Under the pieces are notes generated by a model. The model was not told where the DNA came from and searched no databases. It was given only the letters and a program-made list of their open reading frames with translations. Both the position numbers and the translations under genes were made by a program. From NCBI GenBank assembly GCA_001767525.1, contig MELF01000049.1:78419-142418 (forward strand): a DNA stretch of 64,000 nt. The letters are read 5' to 3'. This DNA comes from Acidobacteria bacterium RIFCSPLOWO2_12_FULL_68_19 (lineage in GTDB: Bacteria > Acidobacteriota > Vicinamibacteria > Vicinamibacterales > UBA2999). Each line of letters opens with the position of its first letter. Within the stretch, counting starts at the first letter, position 1. This document shows, one piece after another, positions 42,697 through 51,101 of the stretch.

Positions 42697-43089
42697 TCAC
42701 ATCCCGCGCGGCCGCATCTTCCAGAGGAAACCGTCCTTCGGCCGCTGCATGCTCGTCATGCGCACCCGGTGGTCGGTGGGATTCCTCCCAGGCCACCCGC
42801 TGACGATCACGTAGTCGCCCAGCTTCAGCGTCTCGGGCGTCACGCCCTGGCCCCCGAGCTCGGCCGCCCCAACCCACTCCACGGCGTACCGCACGAGGGA
42901 GCCGTCCTTCTCCTTCACGACAACGTGGACGAAGGAGTGCGGATTGCGCAGGACAATCTGCGCCAGCTCGCCCTGGATGGTGACGGTCCGGTCTTCGACG
43001 TAGATGTCGGGAAATGAATGATGCGCGCGCGCCGGCGCGGCCATCGCGAACGCTCCAGCCGCCACGAGCGCAGCTAGAAGACGCCTCAT
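42697..43089 (-). CDS. DUF6152 family periplasmic protein (copy 6), first gene of the Cus operon
   Basis: A 130-residue protein. Signal MRRLLAALVAAGAFAMAA ends PARA, giving mature HHSFPDIYVEDRTV. It has IVLRNPHSFVHVVV, VRYAVEWVGAAE and LKLGDYVIVSGWPG. GGAGG five bases upstream confirms the ATG at 43089. This copy stands apart from the TonB-linked ones: it is the first gene of a tripartite heavy-metal efflux operon, directly linking the family to metal homeostasis by context. It is divergent from arsR. Confidence 0.88.
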   Translation of the reverse strand: MRRLLAALVAAGAFAMAAPARAHHSFPDIYVEDRTVTIQGELAQIVLRNPHSFVHVVVKEKDGSLVRYAVEWVGAAELGGQGVTPETLKLGDYVIVSGWPGRNPTDHRVRMTSMQRPKDGFLWKMRPRGM

Positions 43090-43186
43090 GGGACCCTCCG
43101 AGACATCCCCATGGTAGTTGAACGCCGGCGCAACACGCCCTGAAGAGTACCTGAATTCTTCGTCAGGATTCCATCGGGTTCAGGAG

Positions 43187-43204
43187 GGAAATAGCGCTAT
43201 TTCC
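43187..43204. promoter_or_regulatory. Perfect 18-bp palindrome, probable ArsR operator
   Basis: GGAAATAGCGCTATTTCC reads identically on both strands. It lies 30 bp upstream of the arsR start and about 98 bp from the divergent Cus operon start, so one site could control both. A TATATG box at about 43218-43229 would place transcription close to the arsR start codon. A weaker inverted repeat (CCTGA/TCAGG) lies at 43150-43167. Confidence 0.75.
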
Positions 43205-43234
43205 ATGATTCGGGGAATATGGTATATGTAGCCC

Positions 43235-43582
43235 ATGGGTACGGCTCAGAGCGATGTCGCCCTCGCCCGCTTTGCCGACATGCTCGCCGCCATGGGCACC
43301 GAGCCGCGCCTGCGGATTGTCCGCCTCCTGCTCGCCGCCCATCCCGCCGGCATGGTGGCCGGGGAGCTCGGCAGCGCGCTCGATCTACCGCCGTCGACGC
43401 TGTCCCACCATCTCGACCGGCTGAAGCGTGAAGGGGTGGTGACGGTGCGCCGAGACAAGACGTTTCTCTGGTACACGGCCAACACCGCGGCACTGGAGGA
43501 GCTCCTTCGATTCCTGTACGCCGAATGCTGCACGCGGAACTGCGCCTGCGATCCGGCGCATATCACACAGGAACATTCGTGA
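43235..43582 (+). CDS. arsR: ArsR/SmtB family transcriptional repressor
   Basis: A 115-residue winged-helix repressor: LAAMGTEPRLRIVRLLLAAH, then ELGSALDLPPSTLSHHLDRL (recognition helix) and GVVTVRRDKTFLWYTAN (wing). The C-terminus has a cysteine cluster, ECCTRNCACD (residues about 97-106), able to bind trivalent arsenic with three thiolates. It should repress arsM, located 28 bp downstream, and perhaps the divergent efflux operon. No ribosome-binding site is obvious, so the mRNA may be leaderless or nearly so. Confidence 0.9.
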   Translation: MGTAQSDVALARFADMLAAMGTEPRLRIVRLLLAAHPAGMVAGELGSALDLPPSTLSHHLDRLKREGVVTVRRDKTFLWYTANTAALEELLRFLYAECCTRNCACDPAHITQEHS

Positions 43583-43609
43583 CTTCCGACAAGTGACATG
43601 GAGGCACCC

Positions 43610-44461
43610 ATGGAGAATCTCATCGACGTCGTCCGCGATCGTTATGCGGAGGCCGCTCGCCGCGTCGCCCGCGGCGAGCCCGCCGGCTGCGGAGGCAGCG
43701 CATCACCCTCTGAGCCGTGTTGCGACCCGGTGACCTCAGACCTCTACGGCGCTGGCGACGCGGCCGCGGTGCCCGACACCGCCCTGCGAGCCTCTCTCGG
43801 ATGCGGCAACCCCACCGCCCTTGCCGAGCTGCACCCGGGAGAGGTCGTGCTCGACCTTGGGAGCGGCGGCGGCATCGACGTCATCCTGAGCGCTCGGCGC
43901 GTGGGACCGACGGGCAAGGCGTACGGCCTCGACATGACCGACCAGATGCTCGCGCTCGCGGAGGAGAACCGGCGCAAGGCCGGCGTCACCAACGTGGAGT
44001 TCCTGAAGGGGCGGATTGAGCAGGTGCCGCTGCCCGGCGAATCGGTGGACGTGATCATCTCGAACTGCGTGATCAACCTGTCTGCCGACAAGGCACAGGT
44101 GCTGCGCGAAGCGTTCCGCGTGCTGAAGCCGGGTGGCCGCCTGGCTGTGTCCGATGTCGTGGTCCGCGGCGAAATGCCCCCGGCCGTGCGGCGCTCGATG
44201 GAACTCTGGGTTGGCTGCATCGCCGGCGCGCTGACCGAAGACGACTATCGGCGCATGCTGGAGGCCGCCGGATTCACCGACATCGAGCTGGAAACCACCC
44301 GCGTCTACGAACTCGAGGATGCGCGGATCGTGCTGGCCGGGTCAGGACTCGACGTCGACGCGGTGGCGCCGCTCGTCCGGGGACGGGTCACGAGCGCCTT
44401 CGTCAGGGCACGGAAGCTTGCTGGCCTCCCAATCGTGCGCGACCAGCCTCAGAATTCGTAG
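43610..44461 (+). CDS. arsM: Arsenite S-adenosylmethionine methyltransferase ArsM
   Basis: A 283-residue class I methyltransferase. Arsenic-binding positions are SEPCCDPVTSDLYG near residue 40, SLGCGNPTALAEL near 65 and SNCVINLS near 147. The SAM site is VVLDLGSGGGIDVILSARRV. It should methylate As(III) to methylated arsenicals. GGAGG seven bases upstream supports the ATG at 43610 rather than the one at 43598. Its stop overlaps the 3' end of the convergent barrel-protein gene by 13 bp. Confidence 0.93.
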   Translation: MENLIDVVRDRYAEAARRVARGEPAGCGGSASPSEPCCDPVTSDLYGAGDAAAVPDTALRASLGCGNPTALAELHPGEVVLDLGSGGGIDVILSARRVGPTGKAYGLDMTDQMLALAEENRRKAGVTNVEFLKGRIEQVPLPGESVDVIISNCVINLSADKAQVLREAFRVLKPGGRLAVSDVVVRGEMPPAVRRSMELWVGCIAGALTEDDYRRMLEAAGFTDIELETTRVYELEDARIVLAGSGLDVDAVAPLVRGRVTSAFVRARKLAGLPIVRDQPQNS

Positions 44462-45708
44462 CGCGCCACCAAGAACACGCCGCTGTTCTGCTCGAACTGA
44501 CCGAAGAACGTGTGACGCTCCTGTCCCCAGAACACGTTGGCCCCGGCTTCCAGCCACAGCTCGTCGGTCACGTTGTAGCGGACCGATGGGTTGACATAGG
44601 CATCGCGGTCGGTCGGACTCGCCATGACGAACAGGTTCAAGCGGAGCGTCTGGTGCCGGCGCAATTGCGTGACCCGGAGACTGGTGACCTGACGGACCTG
44701 GTCTCGCGCCGGCAGTCCCGACGGCAGCGTCCGCTGGTACGCGTCGTACTGCCGCATCACCTCTCCGTAGTACTGGAAGGCGAGCGTGAGATCCTCCTGC
44801 GGCTGAAACTGGTAGGCTGCCAGCCAGCGCGCCTGGGAGTTCTCCACGGCCGGATTGCCCCCGGCCGGATCGTCGCGAGAGTCGTAGTATCCAGCCTCGA
44901 GCGAGAAGACGCCCGCTCTTAGCGGTCCCTGCACACTGCCGCCATAGGTCTGGAGACGCGGATACGAAAACACAAGGCGCGTCGGCACCACTCGGTCCGG
45001 CCGACCCGCAGGCATGCCGAAGAATCCCTTCGAGACGTAGCTCGCGACTTCATAGCGGCCGAGGCGTGCGTAGATGCGCCCGGCCAGTTGCATGTTGTCG
45101 AAGTCGGCGCCCGGCCGGTCCCTCACGCGGTCCGTGACTGCCGGCATCGGGTCGAAGAAGAAGAGTCGATCGGGAGCTGGCGCGCGGTCAGGGGCGAACA
45201 CCGGGGTGATGACCGCTTCGGCGCCAAGAGACCCGGCGTAGGCCCCCACTTTGGCGGCATCGCTGCCGAACTTGAGGTACTCGAGCGGCGCGCCCGTGAG
45301 GAACGCCGCCCAGTCCTTCGGGAACACGTCGTTGATGAAGAGCAGATCGCCAAGCCCCCACGTCACGACCTGACGGCCGAGCCGAGCCGAAATCCGCCTC
45401 CCGCCGACATCGACGTACGCCTCGCGGAGGTCGATCCCCCGGTCATCGCCGACTGCGTCGTGAAACAGGTCCACGCGGGCCAGCGCCCCAGCTCGCCCAT
45501 CCGGCGACGACAGCTCGAGTTTGAGCTGCACGCGCTCCTCGCCGCGCATCACATCGCACGCCATCTCCGGCGGGCACTCCGCGCCCGTCGCCCGGAAGGC
45601 GGAATTGAATTGCGCAAACCCATGCACCGTCGCCTGGGCAGACGCTGGATGTGGAACCGCCAGGGCCAAAGAGACGATGAGGGTCGTCAGTCCGATTCTT
45701 CGTGTCAC
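44449..45708 (-). CDS. Outer-membrane beta-barrel protein of an RND-type export operon
   Basis: A 419-residue protein with signal peptide LTTLIVSLALAVPHPASA and alternating beta strands ending in a C-terminal Phe (GVFLVARYEF), the mark of outer-membrane barrels. It resembles DUF1302-type proteins encoded beside MMPL/RND exporters and LolA-like proteins. A Cys pair (ECPPEMACD) is near residue 45. It lies six bp below the LolA-like gene and should be the outer-membrane end of that export system. The last 13 bp overlap arsM on the opposite strand. Confidence 0.75.
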   Translation of the reverse strand: MTRRIGLTTLIVSLALAVPHPASAQATVHGFAQFNSAFRATGAECPPEMACDVMRGEERVQLKLELSSPDGRAGALARVDLFHDAVGDDRGIDLREAYVDVGGRRISARLGRQVVTWGLGDLLFINDVFPKDWAAFLTGAPLEYLKFGSDAAKVGAYAGSLGAEAVITPVFAPDRAPAPDRLFFFDPMPAVTDRVRDRPGADFDNMQLAGRIYARLGRYEVASYVSKGFFGMPAGRPDRVVPTRLVFSYPRLQTYGGSVQGPLRAGVFSLEAGYYDSRDDPAGGNPAVENSQARWLAAYQFQPQEDLTLAFQYYGEVMRQYDAYQRTLPSGLPARDQVRQVTSLRVTQLRRHQTLRLNLFVMASPTDRDAYVNPSVRYNVTDELWLEAGANVFWGQERHTFFGQFEQNSGVFLVARYEF

Positions 45709-45714
45709 AGGCCC

Positions 45715-46530
45715 TCACTGGATCCAGCGCCGCGGCGGTTCTCTCAGATAGCGCTCGGAGAAGATCTCGGCCTCGATCCCCACGTCGTAGGCCACGTCCG
45801 CGAACACGACCTCGGTGCGGTGGCCGGTTTTGGCGTTCTTCATGGTGCGCTTCGTGATCGTGGGGTGGCCGCCGACCTCACGAATCTCGTCGGCGGTGAA
45901 CTCTTTGAAGAGCTCGCCCCGCACGTCGTAGTACAGCTCTTCGACGGGCAGCCATGTCGCCTTGTCAATCCACGCGACCTTTCGGCTGTACTCGGCCGCC
46001 GCCTGGGCCTGGCTTTCCACGATGTAGCACGCCTTCCCGCGCCGCTGTTCCTCGCCCCGCACGGTATGTCGATCGGACTCGAGATCGCGCCCCGAGACAT
46101 GCTCGTAGGTGAAGTCGGACCCGACGAAGCTCTGCGCGCTGTCCCGCGCCGCGATCCGGCGCACGAGATTCAGGGCCGGCATGAACAGCCACCGGTCGTC
46201 GTCTCGTCGCGGATACTTGAGGACCAGGAACGTCATCCCGCGAACGTCGCCGGGCTGATGGAAGTAGATGAAATACTGCTGCTCACCGCCTGTCCCATTG
46301 CGGCGCAACATCGTCAGGTCGCGGAGGCGTTTGTCTCCCCCAGCAGAGATGAGCGTCATCGTCACGCGGGCCTTCATGTCCTTGCCGGGAGCGTAGAAGG
46401 CCTGCTGCACCCGGGCGACGATCTCATCGGCGCCGGCCGGCGCCTGGGCGAGCAGGCGGCGGGGCCCGCCGGGAAGAGCCGCCCACGTAAGCACGAACGC
46501 GATGACGACAAGTGCCAGGCGAATTCGCAT
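45715..46530 (-). CDS. LolA-like outer-membrane lipoprotein-sorting protein
   Basis: A 271-residue periplasmic protein with an N-terminal signal (LALVVIAFVLTWAALPGG). The body follows the LolA-like fold often annotated 'outer membrane lipoprotein-sorting protein': DMKARVTMTLISAGGDKRLR, YFIYFHQPGDVRGMTFLVLK, DDDRWLFMPALNLVRRI, FVGSDFTYEH and KVAWIDKATWLPVEELYYD. It probably carries a lipid between the MMPL pump and the barrel. It overlaps the MMPL gene's stop at 46530, so the two are coupled. Confidence 0.85.
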   Translation of the reverse strand: MRIRLALVVIAFVLTWAALPGGPRRLLAQAPAGADEIVARVQQAFYAPGKDMKARVTMTLISAGGDKRLRDLTMLRRNGTGGEQQYFIYFHQPGDVRGMTFLVLKYPRRDDDRWLFMPALNLVRRIAARDSAQSFVGSDFTYEHVSGRDLESDRHTVRGEEQRRGKACYIVESQAQAAAEYSRKVAWIDKATWLPVEELYYDVRGELFKEFTADEIREVGGHPTITKRTMKNAKTGHRTEVVFADVAYDVGIEAEIFSERYLREPPRRWIQ

Positions 46531-48872
46531 TAGGACCTCCCATGTCCAGCCACGGGGTTCACCGCGCCCGGGCGCGCAGGCGCCTGAGTGCCGGTGGGTT
46601 CACGCCGGGCAAAGAGGACGATGAGCGCAGGCAGGTAGAACAACGTGAACACTGCCGAGAGCATCATCATGGCGATGATGAACGCCCCGACGGTGATGTA
46701 CGGCGTGAGACTCGAGAACAGCATCACGGCAAAGGCGAGTGAGAACAGCAGGGCGTTGCGCATGATGCCCTTGCCGGGTCGCGCGACGGTCCAGAGCAGC
46801 GCGCGGGTGGGGTCGGGGTCATCGGCGAGCCGTTGCCGGTAGCGTCGGATGAAGTGAATCGCAAAGTCCACCGCCATCCCCAGCGAAAGGGCCGAGAGCA
46901 CCGAGACCGGCATGTCGAAGTCCTTCCCGACATACCCGATGGCGCCGTAGATCAGCAGGATGGTGAGACCCAGGGGGACGAAGCTGACGAGCCCCCACCG
47001 CCACGAGCGGAACGAGACCGCCAGGATGACGAGCACCACCGCCAGAGCCGCAAGGAAGGTCCGGATCATGTCGCGCAGCACCTCGCGGTTCCACACCAGG
47101 TTGAAATAGGCGATCCCGGCGGGCGCGAACCGCAGCCCTGGCGGCGGGTGGGCGCGTTGATAGGCCTCCAGGCGAGCAAGGACCTGTTCAACCGCGCCGG
47201 CGTCCCACGTCTTGAGCTGCACCCACAGGTTGGCGCGCTCGGCGGACCCGGTGATCAGGGTGTTCAGGGTCGCGGGCTTGGCGGCCATTCCGAACAGGAA
47301 CAGGTACTGGCCAACGGCCTCGCGCGAGTCCGGGATCTGTTCCTGCTCGGGTCGATCGTCGAGCATCACCCGGTTCATGCGCTTGACCAGATCGACCACC
47401 GATGTCGTCTTCCCGACGACCGGTTCCTGATTGAGATCACGTTGGGCGGCTTCCACGTAGCGGAGCGCAGCCGGATCCTTGAGGGCGTCCTCGCCCGTGC
47501 CCGAGACGACGACGTACAACAGCGACGAGCCGCCGAGCTGCTCATTGATGACGGCGTCGGCCACCCGTACCTCGCTGGCCGGCTTGAACCAGCGCACCAT
47601 GTTGTTGTTGATGCGGATGCGCGGCAGGCCGACCAGCGCCACGGCCAGCAGCACGGCTCCGCTGACGACGACCGCACGCGGCCGGCTCAGGCTGAGCCCG
47701 CCCAGCCACGCGAGCGAGCGAGAGGCGCCGGCCTCCATCGACTCGCGACGGCTCGCCAGGCGGAGGCGATCCTCGCGCACGAGCATCATCACCGCGGGAA
47801 TGAAGCTGAAGCTCATGAGCCGGATGACCAGCGTCCCGAACGCGGTGAAGAGGCCGAAGACGCGAACCGGCACGATGCCGCCAATCACGAGAACACCAAA
47901 CCCGGCCGCAGTGGCGAGGGCCGTGTACCGCACCGGCGCACCCACGGTCTCGATGGTCTCGAGGACGGCCCGCCGGCGATCCGCCACCTCTCGCAGTCGG
48001 AAATAGAACTCATTGAAGATGTGGATGCTGTCGGTGGCAATCGCCATCAGGAAGACCGGCATCATCGAGCTCATGATGTGCACCGGTTGGCCGATCGCGA
48101 CGAGCAGCCCCATGCTCCAGAGCGTCGCCATCATCGCGACGCCGACAATCGTGAAGGCCAGCGCCAGATTGCGGAACATCCCGTAGAGGGCGACCAGCAT
48201 CAGCAGTCCGGCCATCGGCGCAAAGATCGCCATCTGCCGGAACATTTCCGAGCCAAATGTGTCGCGGGCGACCGGATCACCGGCCACGTAGAATTGCAGA
48301 TCACCGCGTTCTTCGCCGACCAGCGTCCGAATCCGGTCCGCTACTTCCTTGCCGTTGGCGCCTTGCTCGAGCGGCACGTAGATGGCGGTGACCCGGCCGT
48401 CAGAGGAGACGAGCCGGTCGACCACCATCGGATTGTCCATCACCGCACGGCGGAAGGCCTCGAGCTCCTGTCCGGTGGCGGGGACAGCCGGCAGGAGGGG
48501 CTGTACGCTGAGCGTACCGGCGTCGGCGACCACATTGTCGGCGGTGGTCACGCTGGTCACGTCGGCCGCCACGACGCCCGGCAGTCGCACGATGCGATCG
48601 GTCAGACGGCTCACCGCGTCGAGGGCCGCGCGGTCGAACAATCCCGCATCCCGGACGATGCCGACGACGATCATGTCCTCGTGCAGGCCGAACCATTGCT
48701 CGACCTGTCGATTGAAGACGCGCACGTCCGAGGTGACCGGCAGCATGTTCTTCGGATCGGTATCCGTGCGCATGCGCGGCAGCCACGCGGCGAAGACCAT
48801 CGTCGCCGCAATCGCCAGCGCGACCGTCAGCTTCGGCCACGTCACCGCCCATTCCGGAAGTCGTCGGAGCAT
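46530..48872 (-). CDS. MMPL/HpnN-type RND lipid exporter
   Basis: A 780-residue RND protein with the typical twelve-segment arrangement. The sequence starts MLRRLPEWAVTWPKLTVALA and continues TDTDPKNMLPVTSDVRVFN, a large periplasmic loop, MSSMMPVFLMAIATDSIHIF (first core repeat) and VLSALSLGMAVDFAIHFIRR (second repeat). Such exporters move hydrophobic lipids (hopanoids, mycolates) to the outer membrane. No hopanoid genes are nearby, so the lipid is unknown. GAGGGGG supports the ATG at 48872; the longer open frame upstream overlaps the DsrE gene and was rejected. Confidence 0.88.
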   Translation of the reverse strand: MLRRLPEWAVTWPKLTVALAIAATMVFAAWLPRMRTDTDPKNMLPVTSDVRVFNRQVEQWFGLHEDMIVVGIVRDAGLFDRAALDAVSRLTDRIVRLPGVVAADVTSVTTADNVVADAGTLSVQPLLPAVPATGQELEAFRRAVMDNPMVVDRLVSSDGRVTAIYVPLEQGANGKEVADRIRTLVGEERGDLQFYVAGDPVARDTFGSEMFRQMAIFAPMAGLLMLVALYGMFRNLALAFTIVGVAMMATLWSMGLLVAIGQPVHIMSSMMPVFLMAIATDSIHIFNEFYFRLREVADRRRAVLETIETVGAPVRYTALATAAGFGVLVIGGIVPVRVFGLFTAFGTLVIRLMSFSFIPAVMMLVREDRLRLASRRESMEAGASRSLAWLGGLSLSRPRAVVVSGAVLLAVALVGLPRIRINNNMVRWFKPASEVRVADAVINEQLGGSSLLYVVVSGTGEDALKDPAALRYVEAAQRDLNQEPVVGKTTSVVDLVKRMNRVMLDDRPEQEQIPDSREAVGQYLFLFGMAAKPATLNTLITGSAERANLWVQLKTWDAGAVEQVLARLEAYQRAHPPPGLRFAPAGIAYFNLVWNREVLRDMIRTFLAALAVVLVILAVSFRSWRWGLVSFVPLGLTILLIYGAIGYVGKDFDMPVSVLSALSLGMAVDFAIHFIRRYRQRLADDPDPTRALLWTVARPGKGIMRNALLFSLAFAVMLFSSLTPYITVGAFIIAMMMLSAVFTLFYLPALIVLFARREPTGTQAPARPGAVNPVAGHGRS

Positions 48873-48889
48873 GCCTGGCCCCCTCGCGG

Positions 48890-49243
48890 TCAGAACACCA
48901 GGACCTTGTCGGCCCACTGCGTCCAGTCTGTGAGCTGGTCGAGCGAACTGCGATGGGCTGCGTCCGACAGGTCGGCGTCGGTGATGCCGCGCGCATCCAT
49001 GCATGCGCAACACGCGCCAATCTCGCCGCCGCGCTTTGCGACGCTGCGGAGCATCACCTCGATGTTGTAGTAGCCCTGGGGTACCTTCTGGCCCGCTCTT
49101 GCTGCGGCGGCTGCATCGCCGATGAGAAACACCCTGACCTGCTCACCCTCGCACTTCGCGAGTGATCCGGCCAACCGCAACGCGTTGTAATTCCGCTCCG
49201 TGCCGTACGGAGGATCGTTCAGGATGAAGAGTGTCTTCGCCAT
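48890..49243 (-). CDS. DsrE family sulfur-relay protein
   Basis: A 117-residue cytoplasmic protein: AKTLFILNDPPYGTERNYNA, VRVFLIGDAAAAARAGQK, and the cysteine motif GACCACMDARGI near residue 80, where DsrE/TusD proteins carry the active persulfide cysteine. It probably accepts or passes sulfane sulfur. It lies between the ArsR-rhodanese gene (25 bp upstream) and the exporter gene, which points to sulfide or polysulfide sensing in this operon. Confidence 0.88.
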   Translation of the reverse strand: MAKTLFILNDPPYGTERNYNALRLAGSLAKCEGEQVRVFLIGDAAAAARAGQKVPQGYYNIEVMLRSVAKRGGEIGACCACMDARGITDADLSDAAHRSSLDQLTDWTQWADKVLVF

Positions 49244-49268
49244 GGAGCATCCTCCTGCGCGTTCCTGC

Positions 49269-49964
49269 TCATCGGTGGACCTCGGCGCGTGGCTCGCCAC
49301 TCGTCTCCACGCGCCAGCCGCGAGCGCGCCATTCGGCCACACCGTGTTCCATGCGGTACGCCCGGAACCCTCGCCGCCGCAGCAGCTCGACGGCCTCGAT
49401 CGCCATGACGCAGTAGGGCCCCCGGCAGTACGCGACGACCTCTCGATCCTTCGGCAGCTCGGCGAGCCGTTCCTCGAGCTCCGACAGCGGCACCGAGAGC
49501 GCACCGGGAATATGTCCCGCCTGATACTCTTCCCGCGGGCGGACATCAAGGATGGTTGCTTCACCGCTCCGGGCGCGGCGAAGCAGCTCGTCGCTGCCGA
49601 CCGATTCCAAGGCGCCGCGCGCCTCGAGGTACTGCCGCGTGACCTGCTCGACCTCCGCCAGCCGAGCCTCGGCGAGGCGCCGCAGCTGGAGGAAGAACGT
49701 GCTCACCTCAGCGTCGGCGAGCCGGTATGTCACGTAGAGCCCGGCTTTCTCGGCCTCCACGAGCCGCGCGCGCCGGAGCACTTGCAGGTGATGCGAGGTG
49801 TTCGCGAGACTTTGGCCTGCCTGGTGGGCCAGCATCTCGACCGTACGAGGCCCCTGCGACAGCAGGTCGAGGAGTTCCAGCCGACCCGGGCTCGCCACCG
49901 CTTTGCCGATCCGGGCCAATTGCTCGTAAATCGCCGTTTTGAACCGGGCGGCGGGCGTCTTCAT
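49269..49964 (-). CDS. ArsR-type regulator fused to a rhodanese domain
   Basis: A 231-residue two-domain protein. Residues 10-90 are a winged-helix ArsR domain (VASPGRLELLDLLSQGPRTV, AGQSLANTSHHLQVLRRARL). Residues 130-220 are a rhodanese domain (TILDVRPREEYQAGHIPGAL) with the active-site loop VAYCRGPYCVMA, whose first Cys can take persulfide sulfur. It lacks the CxC metal site of classical ArsR. It probably represses its own operon and releases DNA on sulfur loading or oxidation. A near-perfect palindrome lies 46 bp upstream. Confidence 0.9.
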   Translation of the reverse strand: MKTPAARFKTAIYEQLARIGKAVASPGRLELLDLLSQGPRTVEMLAHQAGQSLANTSHHLQVLRRARLVEAEKAGLYVTYRLADAEVSTFFLQLRRLAEARLAEVEQVTRQYLEARGALESVGSDELLRRARSGEATILDVRPREEYQAGHIPGALSVPLSELEERLAELPKDREVVAYCRGPYCVMAIEAVELLRRRGFRAYRMEHGVAEWRARGWRVETSGEPRAEVHR

Positions 49965-50009
49965 TGGGAAACCATCACAATCCAGAGAGTCGCCAGGCGC
50001 TCATCTGAT

Positions 50010-50029
50010 ATTCAAACGTATATTTGAAT
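50010..50029. promoter_or_regulatory. Inverted repeat, probable operator of the ArsR-rhodanese regulator
   Basis: ATTCAAA and TTTGAAT flank a 6-bp CGTATA centre at 50010-50029. The AT-rich 20-mer stands out in GC-rich surroundings. The arms match the ATTCAAA-type half-sites common for ArsR/SmtB repressors. It lies 46 bp upstream of the regulator start (49964) and about 200 bp from the divergent Wza-like gene. Confidence 0.78.
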
Positions 50030-50233
50030 AATTCCACCGATGGTAGTTCGTGTCAAGCGCACGCCCGCACCCGATCTCGTGGACTGTGAAGCTGCGGCTC
50101 CGTCCGATGTCGTGGCAAGTTGCGAGCGCCTTCGTCAAGGCACAGAAGCCAACAACATCTGGGGGTTGCTGCGAACCGAGCCGCCGCCGGTAGGGTCCAC
50201 AGTCGCCAGGCCCCGATATCCCCCCTCGACGGT

Positions 50234-51097
50234 ATGGATCTGCCCGCGGTCACGCCGAAAGATCAGGATGTGACAAGGCGTACCTCCATCGCCATCCTGG
50301 TCTGGCTGGCGGCTGTGCCGGCAGCGGCGCAACAGGCGCCCGCACCGCCCGCGGCGCCGCCCGCCAGCTACACGATTGGCGCCGGGGACGCGCTGACCAT
50401 CAGCTCCTACGACCAGGAAAGCCTCTCCGGCCGCTTCGTCGTCGAGGCCGACGGGACGTTCACTTTTCCACTGCTGGGGCGTGTGACCGCCGGCGGGCTG
50501 ACGCTGCTTCAGTTCGAAGGCATGCTGCGGCGGGAGCTCATCGAGCGCGGCTTCTTCAAGAACCCGCAGATCGCGGTCACGGTCGACCGGTACAGCAGTC
50601 GGAAGATCTACGTGCTCGGCGAAGTCCGGAAACCGGGGGTGTATTCGCTCTCCGGCGCCATGCGCCTCATCGAAGCGCTGGCTCTGGCCGATTCAACGCT
50701 GCCGACGGCCGCCCGTCAGGTCATCGTCATTCCCTCCGGCGAGATTCCGTCGGCGGCAGGGAACGACCTCGTAGTTCGCGTGAGCCTTGACGGTCTCGAG
50801 AGCGGGGACATCCAGCAGAACGTGCAGCTCAGAGACGGCGACACGATTCTGGTGCGACGCGCCGAAGACATCTACGTGTTCGGTGAAGTGCGAAACCCGG
50901 GCGCCTATCCGCTGCGCCAGGAAGACACGACGGTGCTCCAGGCGCTCTCGATGGCCGGCGGCGTGACCGATCGGGGCGCCACCGGGCGGATCGAAATCGT
51001 CCGGATGGTCGACGGAGAGCGGAGGGAGATTCGCGCCGACCTCACCGACGAGGTGCTCCCCGGCGACACCGTCGTCGTCCCGCAGCGATTCTTCTGA
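50234..51097 (+). CDS. Wza-like polysaccharide export protein (poly_export/SLBB)
   Basis: A 287-residue exported protein. A signal segment (IAILVWLAAVPAAAQQ) is followed by the polysaccharide-export domain (YTIGAGDALTISSYDQESLS, FTFPLLGRVTAGGLTL) and two SLBB repeats (KIYVLGEVRKPGVYSL and IYVFGEVRNPGAYPL). It forms an outer-membrane channel for capsule or exopolysaccharide in known systems. No other polysaccharide genes flank it. The start is uncertain: an ATG at 50234 or a GTG at 50270, neither with a good ribosome-binding site. A long hairpin follows the stop. Confidence 0.85.
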   Translation: MDLPAVTPKDQDVTRRTSIAILVWLAAVPAAAQQAPAPPAAPPASYTIGAGDALTISSYDQESLSGRFVVEADGTFTFPLLGRVTAGGLTLLQFEGMLRRELIERGFFKNPQIAVTVDRYSSRKIYVLGEVRKPGVYSLSGAMRLIEALALADSTLPTAARQVIVIPSGEIPSAAGNDLVVRVSLDGLESGDIQQNVQLRDGDTILVRRAEDIYVFGEVRNPGAYPLRQEDTTVLQALSMAGGVTDRGATGRIEIVRMVDGERREIRADLTDEVLPGDTVVVPQRFF

Positions 51098-51101
51098 TCA
51101 C

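Noticed and set aside
48873..49013. Upstream extension of the MMPL exporter to 49013
   Set aside because: It overlaps the DsrE gene; MLRRLPEW at 48872 is the normal N-terminus with a good ribosome-binding site.
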